A stretch of 64,000 nucleotides of DNA from Bacteroidota bacterium (GCA_947504725.1 CANNHN010000003.1:338945-402944), one strand, 5' to 3'. Shown: positions 1 through 10,194, counted from the stretch's first letter. Translations and numbers: made by a program. Notes: generated by a model from the letters alone, not told the origin.

Positions 1-1
1 A

Positions 2-994
2 AACATTAAATCGAAGGGCATTGAAGTTTTTGGAATCATTTATTTTCTAGTAGGCATTTCAATGTTTACTAATATATTAGTCCCTGTAGTTGGTATTGTT
101 GGTGAGCGTTTTGCATATATTCCGTCCTTAGGTTTGTGCTTTATTGCTGCCTGGGCTTTATTCAAAACCTTCAAAATTTCATATGAAAATAAAGACTTGA
201 AATTTCCTGCAATTTCGAGTTCAATTTGTGTAGCATTATGTGTTTTGATTTTACTTTTCGGAGGGCGGTCTTTTGCTAGGATTAAGGACTGGAAAGATAC
301 ATATACACTTTATGCCACTGATGTTAAAAATGCTCCAGAATCTGCTCATGGCAACTCCTTGATTGCGGCTGCATCCATCCAAAAGATAAAGGAAAATCCG
401 AAAATGACAATCGAAGAAAAACGTATTCATGTTCAAAATGCTGAAAAATATTATTTGGAATCGATAAGAATCATTCCTGAATACATTTCTTCTTTAAATA
501 ATTTAGGGATGATTTATTATACATACTATAACAAACCTGATAAAGCAATTGTGTATCTAAAAAAAGCAATTATACTAGATACAAACTATGTTGAAGCATA
601 TTTTAATTTAGCCACGTGCGAAGCAAAAATGAAAAACTATGATGCCGCTGAAAAACATTACTTGAAATCAGTTGAAAAAGATCCCAATTTCGTAAGTACT
701 TATTTTTCTTTAAGTGCAATGTATGCTGAAGAGAAAAAATATGATGAAATTATTAAATTGAACCAAAGTGCTATTGATAAAGGGGTTAAGGCGGATGTTT
801 TGTATGTAAATATAGGGAATGTTTACTTTGTGAAAGGCGATACTTTATCCGCAATTCCTTATTTTCAGGAGTGTATAAAACTAAATTCGAACAATAAGTC
901 TTTGAATACTTTTTTAGCTAATTATTTTAAAGAAAAAGGCGATCTAGAGAAAGCCAATATGTATTATGATTTAATGGGCAATTCTACCCATTGA
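2..994 (+). CDS. Membrane-anchored TPR protein, 5' end outside the window
   Basis: The frame is open to the left edge, so the N-terminus is missing; the first ATG inside the window is at 62 but the same frame reads through from base 2. The visible part starts with two hydrophobic helices containing the stretch GERFAYIPSLG, then a third helix, a periplasmic-type segment (RIKDWKDTYTLY) and about five tetratricopeptide repeats up to the end. This layout is known from bacterial relatives of the TMTC/PMT glycosyltransferase-like TPR membrane proteins, where the motif VGERFxYxPS closes the membrane domain. The catalytic part, if any, is not visible, so the activity cannot be judged. It is followed by a small secreted protein in the same direction. 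Confidence 0.7.
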   Translation, partial: NIKSKGIEVFGIIYFLVGISMFTNILVPVVGIVGERFAYIPSLGLCFIAAWALFKTFKISYENKDLKFPAISSSICVALCVLILLFGGRSFARIKDWKDTYTLYATDVKNAPESAHGNSLIAAASIQKIKENPKMTIEEKRIHVQNAEKYYLESIRIIPEYISSLNNLGMIYYTYYNKPDKAIVYLKKAIILDTNYVEAYFNLATCEAKMKNYDAAEKHYLKSVEKDPNFVSTYFSLSAMYAEEKKYDEIIKLNQSAIDKGVKADVLYVNIGNVYFVKGDTLSAIPYFQECIKLNSNNKSLNTFLANYFKEKGDLEKANMYYDLMGNSTH

Positions 995-1095
995 TTCAAA
1001 TGCAACTTTTATGGTTAAAAAAGCATCTTATTAAGCAGATTAATAGTATTTTAGACAAATTATTAAAGGTGAAATTACTTAAACAGAACTTCTTT

Positions 1096-1560
1096 ATGAA
1101 AAATTACTCCAACTTTTTTTCTAAAGCCTTGCTTTTATTGGCTTTTGTCGCTCTAAGTGTAAATGCATTCGCTCAACAGGAAAAATTTCCTGCCGAATTT
1201 CATTATGATAACAAAGCTGGTAAGTTGGTTCTTGGCAACCAAGTGACATTAACTTTTCTTTTGTCGAAAATTAAAAATCAGGCTGATTACGAACTTTTAT
1301 ATGAGAAGTTTAGCAAACAGGACGGTATCAGAAAAGTAGTTATGTCGCCATTAGACGCTACAAATGGAACAGCAATTTGTTCTTTTACTTTTAACAACAA
1401 ACCTGAATTTCCTTTTAAACCTAGTTATTTGCAAAAGACATTCACTTATTTAGGTGTTCCAAGTGTATACTTTGATACAGATCTTGTTCAAACTGAAAAT
1501 ATTGCCATTTACATGGTTGGCAGAGAGAAGCAAGAATATCGCAAACAAAACGGTAAATAA
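1096..1560 (+). CDS. Small secreted protein of unknown function
   Basis: A 154-residue protein starting at the ATG at 1096. An upstream TTG at 991 is also in frame, but it would put 35 residues in front of a clear signal peptide (MKNYSNFFSKALLLLAFVAL, cleavage near NAFAQQ), so 1096 is preferred. The mature part is about 125 residues with mixed helix and strand character (YELLYEKFSKQDGIRKVVMS, then a strand with one Cys), loosely like a ferredoxin-fold or HMA-type unit but without a CxxC motif. No family is recognised. It lies between the TPR membrane protein and the giant repeat protein in the same direction and could be cotranscribed with either. Confidence 0.7.
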   Translation: MKNYSNFFSKALLLLAFVALSVNAFAQQEKFPAEFHYDNKAGKLVLGNQVTLTFLLSKIKNQADYELLYEKFSKQDGIRKVVMSPLDATNGTAICSFTFNNKPEFPFKPSYLQKTFTYLGVPSVYFDTDLVQTENIAIYMVGREKQEYRKQNGK

Positions 1561-1603
1561 TTTACGATAATTTATAATTGATTAGAATATAAAACTTCCA
1601 CTT

Positions 1604-4600
1604 ATGAATAAAAAGCTACTTCTATTTTTATTGGTAATTACAATCCACTCAAATTCATTGTTTTCGCAAACATTCAGCGGAGCTGTTGGAGGGATACCTG
1701 ATACAGATGTTCAAACTTGTTTTCCTGTTACAGTTACTGGCTTGCCAGCGGGCTTAACAGCAGCAAATGGGTTAACGCAGGTTTGTATTAACATAACTCA
1801 TCCATATGTTTCTGATATTGATGTATGGTTGGTTTCTCCAAACGGTGGATCTATACTTTTAACTTCTTTTAACGGAGGCGCTGGAGCAAATTATGCTACT
1901 ACTTGTTTTACTGCTTCTGCAGGGACTTCTATCACAGCTGGTGCAGCTCCTTTTAACGGAACCTATCTTCCAGAAGGTTCTTGGGGATGTGTTAACAACG
2001 GAACTAGTGGAAATGGCGTTTGGTATTTGTGTATTAGAGATTATTATTTATTTGATGCGGGGACATTAAACTCATGGAGTATCACATTTGGAGCAGGAGC
2101 AACAACAGGAACTGCACCTGGTTGCGGAACTAGTAATCTTGCTAATGATGTTTGTCAGTCTGCTACACCGATTTGTTCTTTAAATGGCTTTTGCGGAAAT
2201 ACAAGTAACTGTTATTCTCCAGGTCAAGTTCCAGCAGGATTTTGTGGTTCTGTAGAAAATAACTCTTGGTTATCTTTTGTTGCAAGTGCAACTTCTGCAA
2301 CGTTAAATATTACAGTTAGTAACTGTTTCTGGGGAGATGGTATTCAAATGGAAATTTATGGAACAACAAACTGTGCAACGTTTACTTCCTATTCAACTTG
2401 TTGGAGTCCTGGAATTATGACGAATGGAAGCATTACCGCCACCGGCTTAACGATTGGAACAACCTATTATCTGATGATTGATGGTTTTGCAGGCGATAAT
2501 TGTGACTACTCTATTGCCGCCACCTCGGGTGTATTTACCGTGAATGTTACGGCTTCTGCTTCTACTATATGTCTAGGGCAAAGTACAACATTAACAGCCA
2601 ATGCCGTTGGTGCAACGGGTTACGTATGGGCTCCAGGTGGTGCAACAACCTCTGCAATTACGGTTAGTCCTGCTGTAACTACTACATATACGGTTACTAT
2701 TGCAGGAGCATGTGGTGCTTCTCAAACTGCAACAAGTACTGTAGTTGTAAACACGCCTGCAACAGTTGGAGCTGGTGTAGATCAAAGTATTTGCTCTGGA
2801 ACTACAGTTACCATGGCTGGCTCATTTGTTGGAGGTGCTACAAGTGCTACTTGGTCAACAAGTGGAAGTGGTTCTTTTAGTTCGTCAACTGCAACTAACG
2901 CTGTGTACACGCCTTCAGCAGCTGATATAGCTTCTGGTACGGTAACAATAACGTATACTACAAATGATCCTGCTGGTCCATGTCCAGCAGTGAGTGATAT
3001 TATGGTATTGACTATAAGCCCTGCTGCCACGGTGAGTGCCAGTGCAGATCAAGCAATTTGTTCTGGTAGTACTGCTACTTTGGGTGGATCAATGGGTGGT
3101 GGAGCAAGTACTATTACTTGGACAACCAGCGGAACGGGTACATTTAGTAATTCAACAATTTTAAATCCTGTTTATACGCCTTCTGCTGCTGATGTTTTGT
3201 CGGGGTCGGTTACATTAACAATTACTACAAATAACCCAGCTGGACCATGTAACGCTGTTACGGATTTTATGATTCTTACCATTAATTTACCTGCGGCTAC
3301 AAATGCAGGACCTCCAGCGGCAAGCATATGTGCTGGAAGTACATATCCAACTGCTGGTGCAAATATTAGTGGAAGTGCAACATCGTCTACCTGGACAACT
3401 AGTGGAAGTGGTACGTTTGCAAGTGCTGGAACTCCAGTTACTACGTATACACCATCAGCTGCTGATATTGCGTCAGGAACTGTGACATTAACAATTACAA
3501 CAAATGATCCAGCTGGACCATGCCCTGCTGCAACTGATTTTTTAACGTTAACAATTAGTCCAGCTGCAACCGTTGCTGCGGGAGCTAATCAAACGATATG
3601 TTCTGGAAGTGCTGTTACACTTACTGGTTCAATAGGAGGTAGTGCTACTACTTCAACTTGGACAACCAGTGGTAGCGGAACGTTTGCAAATGCATCTCTT
3701 GTAAACACTACGTATACACCTTCTGCAGCAGACATCGCAGCAGGAACTGTTACATTAACATTAACTACGAATGACCCTGCAGGAGCTTGTCCTGCTGTTT
3801 CTAGCGCTTTAACGGTTACAATTAATCCTATTCCAACTACTAGTGCCAATGTAAATGCTACTATTTGCGCTGGAAGTACCTATATATTAGCCGGTTCTAT
3901 TGGAGGAGGAGCAAGTACTTTAACCTGGACAACTAGTGGAAGTGGATCATTTAGCTCTTCAACATCCGCTACTGCAACGTATACTCCCTCAGCGTCTGAC
4001 ATAAGTGCTGGAACTGTTACATTAACAATTACAACCAACGATCCTGCTGGTCCATGTAGTTCAGCAACCGATAATATGGTTTTAACAATTAGTCCAGGAG
4101 CTACTGCTAGTGCAGGTCCTGCGGCCACTATTTGTGCTGGTACGACATATTCACTTCCTGGTTCAATTGGTGGAAGTGCAGTAACTGTTACTTGGACAAC
4201 TTCTGGAACGGGTACTTTTTCAAGTACAACTTCTGTAACTCCGACATATACTCCATCAGCTGCTGATATTGCAGCTGGAACTGTAACGTTAACAATTACT
4301 ACTAATGATCCTGCTGGTCCATGCCCTGCTGCAACGGCCAATATGGTATTAACAATTAATCCTGCTGCAACAGTAAATGCTGGGCCTGCTACAGGTACCA
4401 TTTGTGCTAACCAAACTTTTACATTAGCTGGTTCTCAAGGTGGAGCAACTACTTCAATTGCATGGACATCCAGTGGCAGTGGAACGTTTAGTAACACTAC
4501 AATTCTTACTCCTGTTTATACACCTTCTGCATCTGATATCTCTGCGGGTTCAGTTACTCTTACGATTACTTCAAATGATCCTGCTGGCCCTTGTGGTCCT

Positions 4601-7600
4601 GTTACGGATGTAATTGTGTTAACGATTACGCCATTACAAAGTGCTGCATTTACATTCGGTTCTGCAACTTATTGTCAAACAGGAACGAATCCAACTCCTA
4701 CAATTACAGGTGTTGCAGGCGGAACATTTACTTCTGCACCAGCTGGTTTATCAATTAATGGCGCAACGGGTACAATAAATTTAGCTGCTTCTACTTTAGG
4801 AACTTATACAGTAACGTATACAACGCCTGGTCCTTGTGCAAATACAAGTAACGTTAGTGTAACCATCACTTTAGCTCCTACTGCGGTAATTAGTTATGCA
4901 GGTCCTTATTGTACATCTGGTGCAGATCCATTTCCAACATTTGGTGGTGGTTCTACGGCTGGTACATTTTCTGCTGTTCCTGCTGGTTTAACATTTGTAA
5001 ACGTAAACACAGGTCAAATTGATGTTTCAGCATCAACACCTGGAACTTATACAGTTACTAATTCTATTGTTGCTTCTGGTGGATGTGCTGCTGCAAGTGC
5101 AACTGCATCTGTAACGATTAATGCTGCTGCTACTGCTAGTGCAGGAGTGAATGCTACAATTTGTGCAGGTTCAACTTATACTTTAGCGGGTTCTTTAGGC
5201 GGTAGTGCAGCTACTTTAACTTGGACTACTTCTGGTTCAGGAACGTTTAGTTCTGCTACTTCAGCGACAGCTGTTTATACTCCATCTGCAGCTGATATTG
5301 CAGCTGGTACTGTAACGTTAACATTAACAACAAACGATCCTGCTGGTCCTTGTCCTTTTGTGACTAGCACAATGGTTCTTACAATTAGTCAAGCTGCAAC
5401 TGCTGCAGCGGGAAGTAATGCTACAATTTGTTCAGGAAGTACCTTTACACTTGCTGGCGTAATTGGTGGAAGTGCAACTTCATCAACTTGGTCTACTAGC
5501 GGGACAGGTACTTTTAATAACGTAGCTTTATTAGGTGCAATTTATACTCCTTCTGCAGGTGATATCGCAGCAGGAACTATAACTTTAACAATAACTACTA
5601 ATGATCCTGCTGGTCCTTGTCCAGCAGTTACAAGTTTTTTAGTTCTTACAATTAATCCTATACCAACAGTAACAGCAGGTGCTAATGCAACAATTTGTTC
5701 AGGTTCTACTTATACCTTAGGTGGAACCATGGGCGGTGGAGCAACGTCTATTACTTGGACAACAAGTGGTACAGGTACATTTAGTTCGGCTACTTCTCTT
5801 TCTGCAGTTTATACTCCATCCGCTGCAGATATTGCTTCTGGAACTGTAGTCTTAACAATTACAACAAATGATCCGGCTGGGCCTTGTTCTTTTGCAGTAA
5901 GTGCATTAACGTTAACAATCAATCCTGCTGCTACTGTTTCTGCAGGTGCAGCTGCTACAATTTGCTCAGGTTCTACATATGCTTTATCTGGAACCATGGG
6001 AGGTGGAGCAACGTCTATTACTTGGTCAACTAGTGGAACGGGTACATTTAATAATACAGCTTCTGCTACAGCAATTTATACGCCATCTGCAGGTGATATT
6101 GCTGCTGGAACGGTTACTTTAACAATAACAACAAATGATCCTGCTGGTCCTTGTCCTGCTGTAACTGCGACAATGGTCTTAACTATTAATCCTGCTCCTA
6201 CAGTTGTAGCAGGTGCAAATGCTACAATTTGTGCTGGTACAACTTACACATTGGCTGGTTCAATGGGTGGAGGTGCAACTTCAATAACTTGGACTACTAG
6301 TGGAACAGGAACATTCAGTTCTGCATCTTCAACTACAGCTACCTATACTCCTTCAGCTGCAGATATTGCTTTTGGTTCTGTAACCCTTACTATCACTACC
6401 AATGATCCTGCTGGCCCGTGTAATGCCATAACTGATTTCTTAACGTTGACGATCAATCCTGCTGCAACAGTTAGTGCTGGTCCTGCAAATTCTATATGTG
6501 CGGGTAGTACGTTCACATTAGCTGGAACGATGGGAGGAAGTACAACTTTAGTAACGTGGACTACTTCTGGAACAGGAACTTTTAGTAACCCGAATATTAC
6601 AACGCCAACGTATACTCCTTCTGCTGCTGACATTGCTGCTGGAACGGTTACGTTAACAATCACTTCAAACGATCCGGTTGGACCTTGTGGTGTAGTTACA
6701 AATTCAATGATTTTGACTATTAGTCCTGCTGCTACTGTTACTGCAGGTGGAAATGCTACAATTTGTTCTACAGGTACCTATGCTTTATTAGGTTCAATGG
6801 GTGGAAGTGCTACTTCGATAACATGGACAACTACTGGTTCTGGAACATTTAGTAGCACTAGTTCTCCTACTGCAACTTATACTCCTTCAGCTGCAGATAT
6901 CGCTGCTGGTTCTGTTACATTAACTATTACAACAAATAATCCTGCCGGCCCTTGTAATGCGGCTGTAGATGTTATGACGCTAACAATAAGTCCTGCAGCT
7001 ACTGTAAATGCTGGCCCTAATGATGTTATTTGTTCAAACGTTGCTGCTAACTTGGTAGGAATATTTGGCGGAAGTGCTTCAGGTGTAACTTGGACTACAA
7101 GTGGAACTGGGACTTTTGGTAGTTCAACTTCTGCAACTACAACATATACACCATCTGCTGCAGATGTAACTGCCGGTAGCGTAACATTAACTTTAACTAC
7201 AAATGATCCTGCTGGAGTTTGTGGTGCAGTAACAGATGTTTTGGTATTAACTATCAATCCTCAAGATGATGCAACATTCTCTTATCCTTCTTCAACATTC
7301 TGTCAAACAGGCTTAGATCCAACAGCAACAACTGTAGGTGGTGTGAGTGGAACATTTGTGGCTACCCCTGTGGGATTAGTTTTCTTGAATCCATCAACTG
7401 GATTAATTGATGTAAGCGCAAGTGCGTTGGGTACGTATTTCGTCACTTTTACCACAAGTGGTATTTGTCCTAATAATAACACAATTACAGTTACAGTTAC
7501 TTCAGCTCCGGATGCAACATTTACGTTTGGAACGCCTTTCTGTCAAAACGGAACTGCATCGCCTTCGTTTGGTGCAGGTGCAAGTGCAGGAGTATTTAGT

Positions 7601-9808
7601 GCATCTCCTGCAGGATTGGTTTTTGTAAGTACTTCTACAGGTGAAATTGATTTAGGTGCAAGTACTGCTGGAACATACATTATTACCAACACAATAGCAG
7701 CAGCTTCTGGTTGTGCTGCTTCAATTGAAACAACTACCATTGTAATTGATCCAGTGCCTACGGTATCTGCAGGTGTTGATGGAACAATTTGTGAAGGAAG
7801 TGCATATTTACTTGGAGGAACAATGGGAGGAAGTACTTCTACTATTACTTGGACTTCTAGTGGAACAGGTACTTTTAGCAATTCAACTAGTTTATCATCT
7901 ACATATACTCCATCTGCTTTGGATGTTACAGCTGGAAGTGTAGTTTTAACAATCACTACAGACGATCCTGCAGGAGTTTGTGCACAAACAACAGATGTAA
8001 TGACTTTAGCAATTTCTCCTTTAGATGTTGCCACATTTAGTTATGTTGGTTCTACCTTCTGTCAAACAGGCTTGAATCCTATGCCTACAATTTCTGGATT
8101 ACCAGGAGGAACATTTAGTTCTGTCCCTGCTACATTAGTATTTGTAAGCACTTTAACTGGAGAAATTAATTTAATTGGTTCCCCATTAGGAACCTACGAT
8201 ATTATTTATTCAACAAATGGTGTTTGTCCGAATGCTGATACTGTAAGTATTACTATCACAAACGCACCAAGTGCTGTATTTAGTTATTCAACTCCATTCT
8301 GTCAAACTGATGCAAATCCAACACCTTCATTTGTTGCTGGATCTAGCGCAGGGGTGTTTACGTCTGCTCCTGTAGGTATAACTTTTGTTAGTACTAGTAC
8401 AGGTGAAATTGATTTGGCTACTTCTACAGTTGGAACATATACGATAACAAATACAATTGTTGCTTCGGGTGGTTGCGCTGCAGCTTCTTCTACTGCAGTT
8501 ATTGTAATTGATCCTTCTGCAACAGTTGATGCAGGAATAGATGGAATCATTTGTGCGGGCAATACTTACTTGATTACAGGTGCAACAATTGGTGGAAGTG
8601 CAACTGGTTCGTCATGGACAACGAGTGGTTCTGGTACATTCGACAATGCTGCTATCTTAGGTGCAACATATACGCCTTCTTTAGCTGATACAACAGCTGG
8701 AACAGTTACATTGTATTTAACTACAAACGACCCTGCTGGTGCGTGTGGTGCTGTTTTAGATAGTATTACAATAACTATAAACAATACACCAAGTGCTCCT
8801 TTAGCATCTAATCCACCTCCTGCATGTTTTGGAAGCCCAATATCTCCTATTAATGCAACAGGTACAGGTGGAACGTACATTTGGTATACCGATGCAGGTT
8901 TAACAACGATTGCTAGTACTGGAAACCCTTTCTCTCCAATAACTACAACAACTTCATCTTATTGGGTTACTGAAACAATAGGTACTTGCGAAGGTTTACC
9001 TACAATGGTTACCGTTAAAATAAATCCATTACCTGTTGCAGATACTTCAGTGGTAACAATTACAGCAGCTGATTGTGGCACAGCAACTGGTTCAATCACA
9101 GGAGTTACTGTGGTTAGCGGAATTGCTCCATTGGCATATTCTTGGGTAGATACGTCTGGAACAGTAGTTAGCACGACCTTGAATTTAACAGGTGTTGGAC
9201 CTGGCAATTATGTCTTAACGATAACTGATTCAAACGGATGTTCAATTACATTGGGCGGTTTATCTGGATATGTGGTTAACTCATCTTCAAGTGTTGTAGC
9301 TTCTTTTACTGCAAACCCAATTACTGGTGAAACTCCTCTTGCAGTTACATTCACAAATACAAGTACAGGAGCATCATCCTATTTCTGGACTTTTGGAACA
9401 GGCGATACGTCAACAGTGTTTAGTCCAACTTATATTTACACACCACTTGGGCAGTTTCCAGCTTGTTTAATTGCTACAAATGCGGCAGGATGTGCGGATA
9501 CAGCGTGCACAACGATCGATGTCTTTATTAATTCGGTATTTGTGATACCAAATATTTTTACTCCGAATGGCGACAACAACAATGATGTATTTACAATTCA
9601 AGCAGTTGGATTAGAAACGTTAGAAGCAGAAATATTTAATCGCTGGGGACAAAAGGTATATGAATGGCAAACAACCAATGGAGGGTGGGATGGACGTACT
9701 CTTAGCGGTGTTGAAGCTCCTGATGGAACATATTATTTTATCATAAAAGCAAAAGGTATTGATGACAAAGAGTATTTCGAAAAAGGTTATCTATTATTAA
9801 CTCGATAA
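1604..9808 (+). CDS. Giant T9SS-exported repeat adhesin, 2734 residues
   Basis: A signal peptide (MNKKLLLFLLVITIHSNSLF) is followed by a P/homoB (proprotein convertase P) like domain at about 25-165 with the typical ITHPYVSDIDVWLVSPNGG strand, a Cys-rich beta domain at about 175-310, and one Ig-like unit. Then come 17 copies of an 89-residue Ig-like repeat (consensus TICAGSTYTLAGSMGG ... TWTTSGTGTF ... YTPSAADIAAGTVTLT ... TTNDPAGPC) in blocks of 7, 8, 1 and 1, separated by three pairs of a second, 82-residue repeat with FCQTG and STGEIDL. An Ig-like unit, a SprB-like unit, a PKD domain (TPLAVTFTNTSTGASSYFW) and a type B (gliding motility/CHU_C) sorting domain (FTPNGDNNNDVF, FNRWGQKVYEW, GTYYFIIKAKG) end the protein. 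By family knowledge it is exported by T9SS and displayed or released; an adhesin role is inference. Confidence 0.9.
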   Translation: MNKKLLLFLLVITIHSNSLFSQTFSGAVGGIPDTDVQTCFPVTVTGLPAGLTAANGLTQVCINITHPYVSDIDVWLVSPNGGSILLTSFNGGAGANYATTCFTASAGTSITAGAAPFNGTYLPEGSWGCVNNGTSGNGVWYLCIRDYYLFDAGTLNSWSITFGAGATTGTAPGCGTSNLANDVCQSATPICSLNGFCGNTSNCYSPGQVPAGFCGSVENNSWLSFVASATSATLNITVSNCFWGDGIQMEIYGTTNCATFTSYSTCWSPGIMTNGSITATGLTIGTTYYLMIDGFAGDNCDYSIAATSGVFTVNVTASASTICLGQSTTLTANAVGATGYVWAPGGATTSAITVSPAVTTTYTVTIAGACGASQTATSTVVVNTPATVGAGVDQSICSGTTVTMAGSFVGGATSATWSTSGSGSFSSSTATNAVYTPSAADIASGTVTITYTTNDPAGPCPAVSDIMVLTISPAATVSASADQAICSGSTATLGGSMGGGASTITWTTSGTGTFSNSTILNPVYTPSAADVLSGSVTLTITTNNPAGPCNAVTDFMILTINLPAATNAGPPAASICAGSTYPTAGANISGSATSSTWTTSGSGTFASAGTPVTTYTPSAADIASGTVTLTITTNDPAGPCPAATDFLTLTISPAATVAAGANQTICSGSAVTLTGSIGGSATTSTWTTSGSGTFANASLVNTTYTPSAADIAAGTVTLTLTTNDPAGACPAVSSALTVTINPIPTTSANVNATICAGSTYILAGSIGGGASTLTWTTSGSGSFSSSTSATATYTPSASDISAGTVTLTITTNDPAGPCSSATDNMVLTISPGATASAGPAATICAGTTYSLPGSIGGSAVTVTWTTSGTGTFSSTTSVTPTYTPSAADIAAGTVTLTITTNDPAGPCPAATANMVLTINPAATVNAGPATGTICANQTFTLAGSQGGATTSIAWTSSGSGTFSNTTILTPVYTPSASDISAGSVTLTITSNDPAGPCGPVTDVIVLTITPLQSAAFTFGSATYCQTGTNPTPTITGVAGGTFTSAPAGLSINGATGTINLAASTLGTYTVTYTTPGPCANTSNVSVTITLAPTAVISYAGPYCTSGADPFPTFGGGSTAGTFSAVPAGLTFVNVNTGQIDVSASTPGTYTVTNSIVASGGCAAASATASVTINAAATASAGVNATICAGSTYTLAGSLGGSAATLTWTTSGSGTFSSATSATAVYTPSAADIAAGTVTLTLTTNDPAGPCPFVTSTMVLTISQAATAAAGSNATICSGSTFTLAGVIGGSATSSTWSTSGTGTFNNVALLGAIYTPSAGDIAAGTITLTITTNDPAGPCPAVTSFLVLTINPIPTVTAGANATICSGSTYTLGGTMGGGATSITWTTSGTGTFSSATSLSAVYTPSAADIASGTVVLTITTNDPAGPCSFAVSALTLTINPAATVSAGAAATICSGSTYALSGTMGGGATSITWSTSGTGTFNNTASATAIYTPSAGDIAAGTVTLTITTNDPAGPCPAVTATMVLTINPAPTVVAGANATICAGTTYTLAGSMGGGATSITWTTSGTGTFSSASSTTATYTPSAADIAFGSVTLTITTNDPAGPCNAITDFLTLTINPAATVSAGPANSICAGSTFTLAGTMGGSTTLVTWTTSGTGTFSNPNITTPTYTPSAADIAAGTVTLTITSNDPVGPCGVVTNSMILTISPAATVTAGGNATICSTGTYALLGSMGGSATSITWTTTGSGTFSSTSSPTATYTPSAADIAAGSVTLTITTNNPAGPCNAAVDVMTLTISPAATVNAGPNDVICSNVAANLVGIFGGSASGVTWTTSGTGTFGSSTSATTTYTPSAADVTAGSVTLTLTTNDPAGVCGAVTDVLVLTINPQDDATFSYPSSTFCQTGLDPTATTVGGVSGTFVATPVGLVFLNPSTGLIDVSASALGTYFVTFTTSGICPNNNTITVTVTSAPDATFTFGTPFCQNGTASPSFGAGASAGVFSASPAGLVFVSTSTGEIDLGASTAGTYIITNTIAAASGCAASIETTTIVIDPVPTVSAGVDGTICEGSAYLLGGTMGGSTSTITWTSSGTGTFSNSTSLSSTYTPSALDVTAGSVVLTITTDDPAGVCAQTTDVMTLAISPLDVATFSYVGSTFCQTGLNPMPTISGLPGGTFSSVPATLVFVSTLTGEINLIGSPLGTYDIIYSTNGVCPNADTVSITITNAPSAVFSYSTPFCQTDANPTPSFVAGSSAGVFTSAPVGITFVSTSTGEIDLATSTVGTYTITNTIVASGGCAAASSTAVIVIDPSATVDAGIDGIICAGNTYLITGATIGGSATGSSWTTSGSGTFDNAAILGATYTPSLADTTAGTVTLYLTTNDPAGACGAVLDSITITINNTPSAPLASNPPPACFGSPISPINATGTGGTYIWYTDAGLTTIASTGNPFSPITTTTSSYWVTETIGTCEGLPTMVTVKINPLPVADTSVVTITAADCGTATGSITGVTVVSGIAPLAYSWVDTSGTVVSTTLNLTGVGPGNYVLTITDSNGCSITLGGLSGYVVNSSSSVVASFTANPITGETPLAVTFTNTSTGASSYFWTFGTGDTSTVFSPTYIYTPLGQFPACLIATNAAGCADTACTTIDVFINSVFVIPNIFTPNGDNNNDVFTIQAVGLETLEAEIFNRWGQKVYEWQTTNGGWDGRTLSGVEAPDGTYYFIIKAKGIDDKEYFEKGYLLLTR
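2756..4633 (+). repeat. A-repeat block 1: 7 tandem 267-bp coding repeats
   Basis: Seven in-frame copies, about 89 residues each, of the Ig-like repeat in the giant adhesin. The block is 1878 bp, 9 bp longer than seven exact 267-bp units, because a few copies carry one extra residue. Each unit has one Cys pair (TIC and DPAGPC). Confidence 0.9.
4634..5125 (+). repeat. B-repeat pair 1 (492 bp)
   Basis: Two copies of a different beta repeat, about 82 residues each, recognised by CQTG or CTSG near the start and GTYTVT near the end. It interrupts the A-repeat array. The pair is 164 codons long. Confidence 0.85.
5126..7261 (+). repeat. A-repeat block 2: 8 tandem 267-bp coding repeats
   Basis: Eight in-frame copies; the block is 2136 bp, exactly 8 x 267, so no copy has gained or lost a codon. 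Neighbouring units share long DNA stretches such as GATCCTGCTGGTCCTTG. Confidence 0.9.
7262..7753 (+). repeat. B-repeat pair 2 (492 bp)
   Basis: Second pair of the FCQTG/STGEIDL repeat, again exactly 164 codons, followed by a single A repeat at 7754-8020 (267 bp). Confidence 0.85.
8021..8515 (+). repeat. B-repeat pair 3 (495 bp)
   Basis: Third pair of B repeats, one codon longer than the other two, followed by the last and most diverged A repeat at about 8516-8785. Confidence 0.85.
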
Positions 9809-9828
9809 GAAAGTATATGAAAGAAAAA

Positions 9829-9858
9829 AAGGAGCCCAATATTGGGCTCCTTTTTTTT
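9829..9858 (+). terminator. Rho-independent terminator after the giant adhesin
   Basis: Perfect inverted repeat GGAGCCCAAT/ATTGGGCTCC (9831-9850) flanked by A and T tracts; eight T follow. It lies 20 bp after the adhesin stop and insulates the ribosomal operon downstream. Confidence 0.92.
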
Positions 9859-9860
9859 AG

Positions 9861-10194
9861 TTTATTTACAAGTTTTTATTCTTTTATTTCTGGAAAAACG
9901 GACTCGCAATTTATTTTTTTTTGCCCCATTTTACATTTTTTTGAAAAATGATTTTAATCCTTCTACCATTTTTTTCTTAAATAAGAAAGCGACTATTTTC
10001 TTAGAAGCATAATCCTTATTTGATAGGCGATTCCCGCTTTTTTACGTCCAAAACAGTAAATATTTCAAATAATTCACATTTTTTTTTGAACTGACTATTG
10101 TTTATAATAAATATTTATTACCTTTGCCCTCCCCAAAAAAGCGGGGGTGTATTTAATTTACACTGAAAAAAGATAGAAATTTAACAACAGAAAA
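9861..10194 (+). other. 334-bp gene-free AT-rich leader region of the ribosomal superoperon
   Basis: No credible ORF is seen on either strand. The stretch is very T-rich and holds a small perfect inverted repeat at 9973-9988 (TTTCTTA AA TAAGAAA), the main promoter at 10098-10126, and a GC-rich patch just after the presumed transcription start (CCCC at 10131-10134 facing GGGGG at 10143-10147) that could form a small 5' leader hairpin. About 60 nt of leader separate the promoter from rpsL. Confidence 0.6.
10098..10126 (+). promoter_or_regulatory. Bacteroidota-type promoter of the rpsL superoperon
   Basis: TTG at 10098-10100 and TACCTTTG at 10119-10126, 18 bp apart, match the known Bacteroidota sigma consensus (TTG at -33, TAnnTTTG at -7). 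Transcription would start near 10132, right before the CCCC...GGGGG leader hairpin. Confidence 0.75.

Noticed and set aside
991-1095. TTG start at 991 for the small secreted protein
   Set aside because: It overlaps the upstream stop and would bury the signal peptide 35 residues inside; the ATG at 1096 fits better.
2756-8785. Regular repeats considered as a CRISPR array or a mobile-element array
   Set aside because: The unit is 267 bp, coding and in frame, with no short repeat/spacer alternation and no cas genes.
3589-8880. Several long minus-strand ORFs (for example 3880-4401, 7543-8034) across the adhesin repeats
   Set aside because: They repeat with the 267-bp unit and mirror the strongly biased codons of the plus-strand repeat (Thr/Ser/Ala/Gly rich). 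Translation gives AVPPIVPANV-like low-complexity text with no start signals. They are shadows of the real frame.
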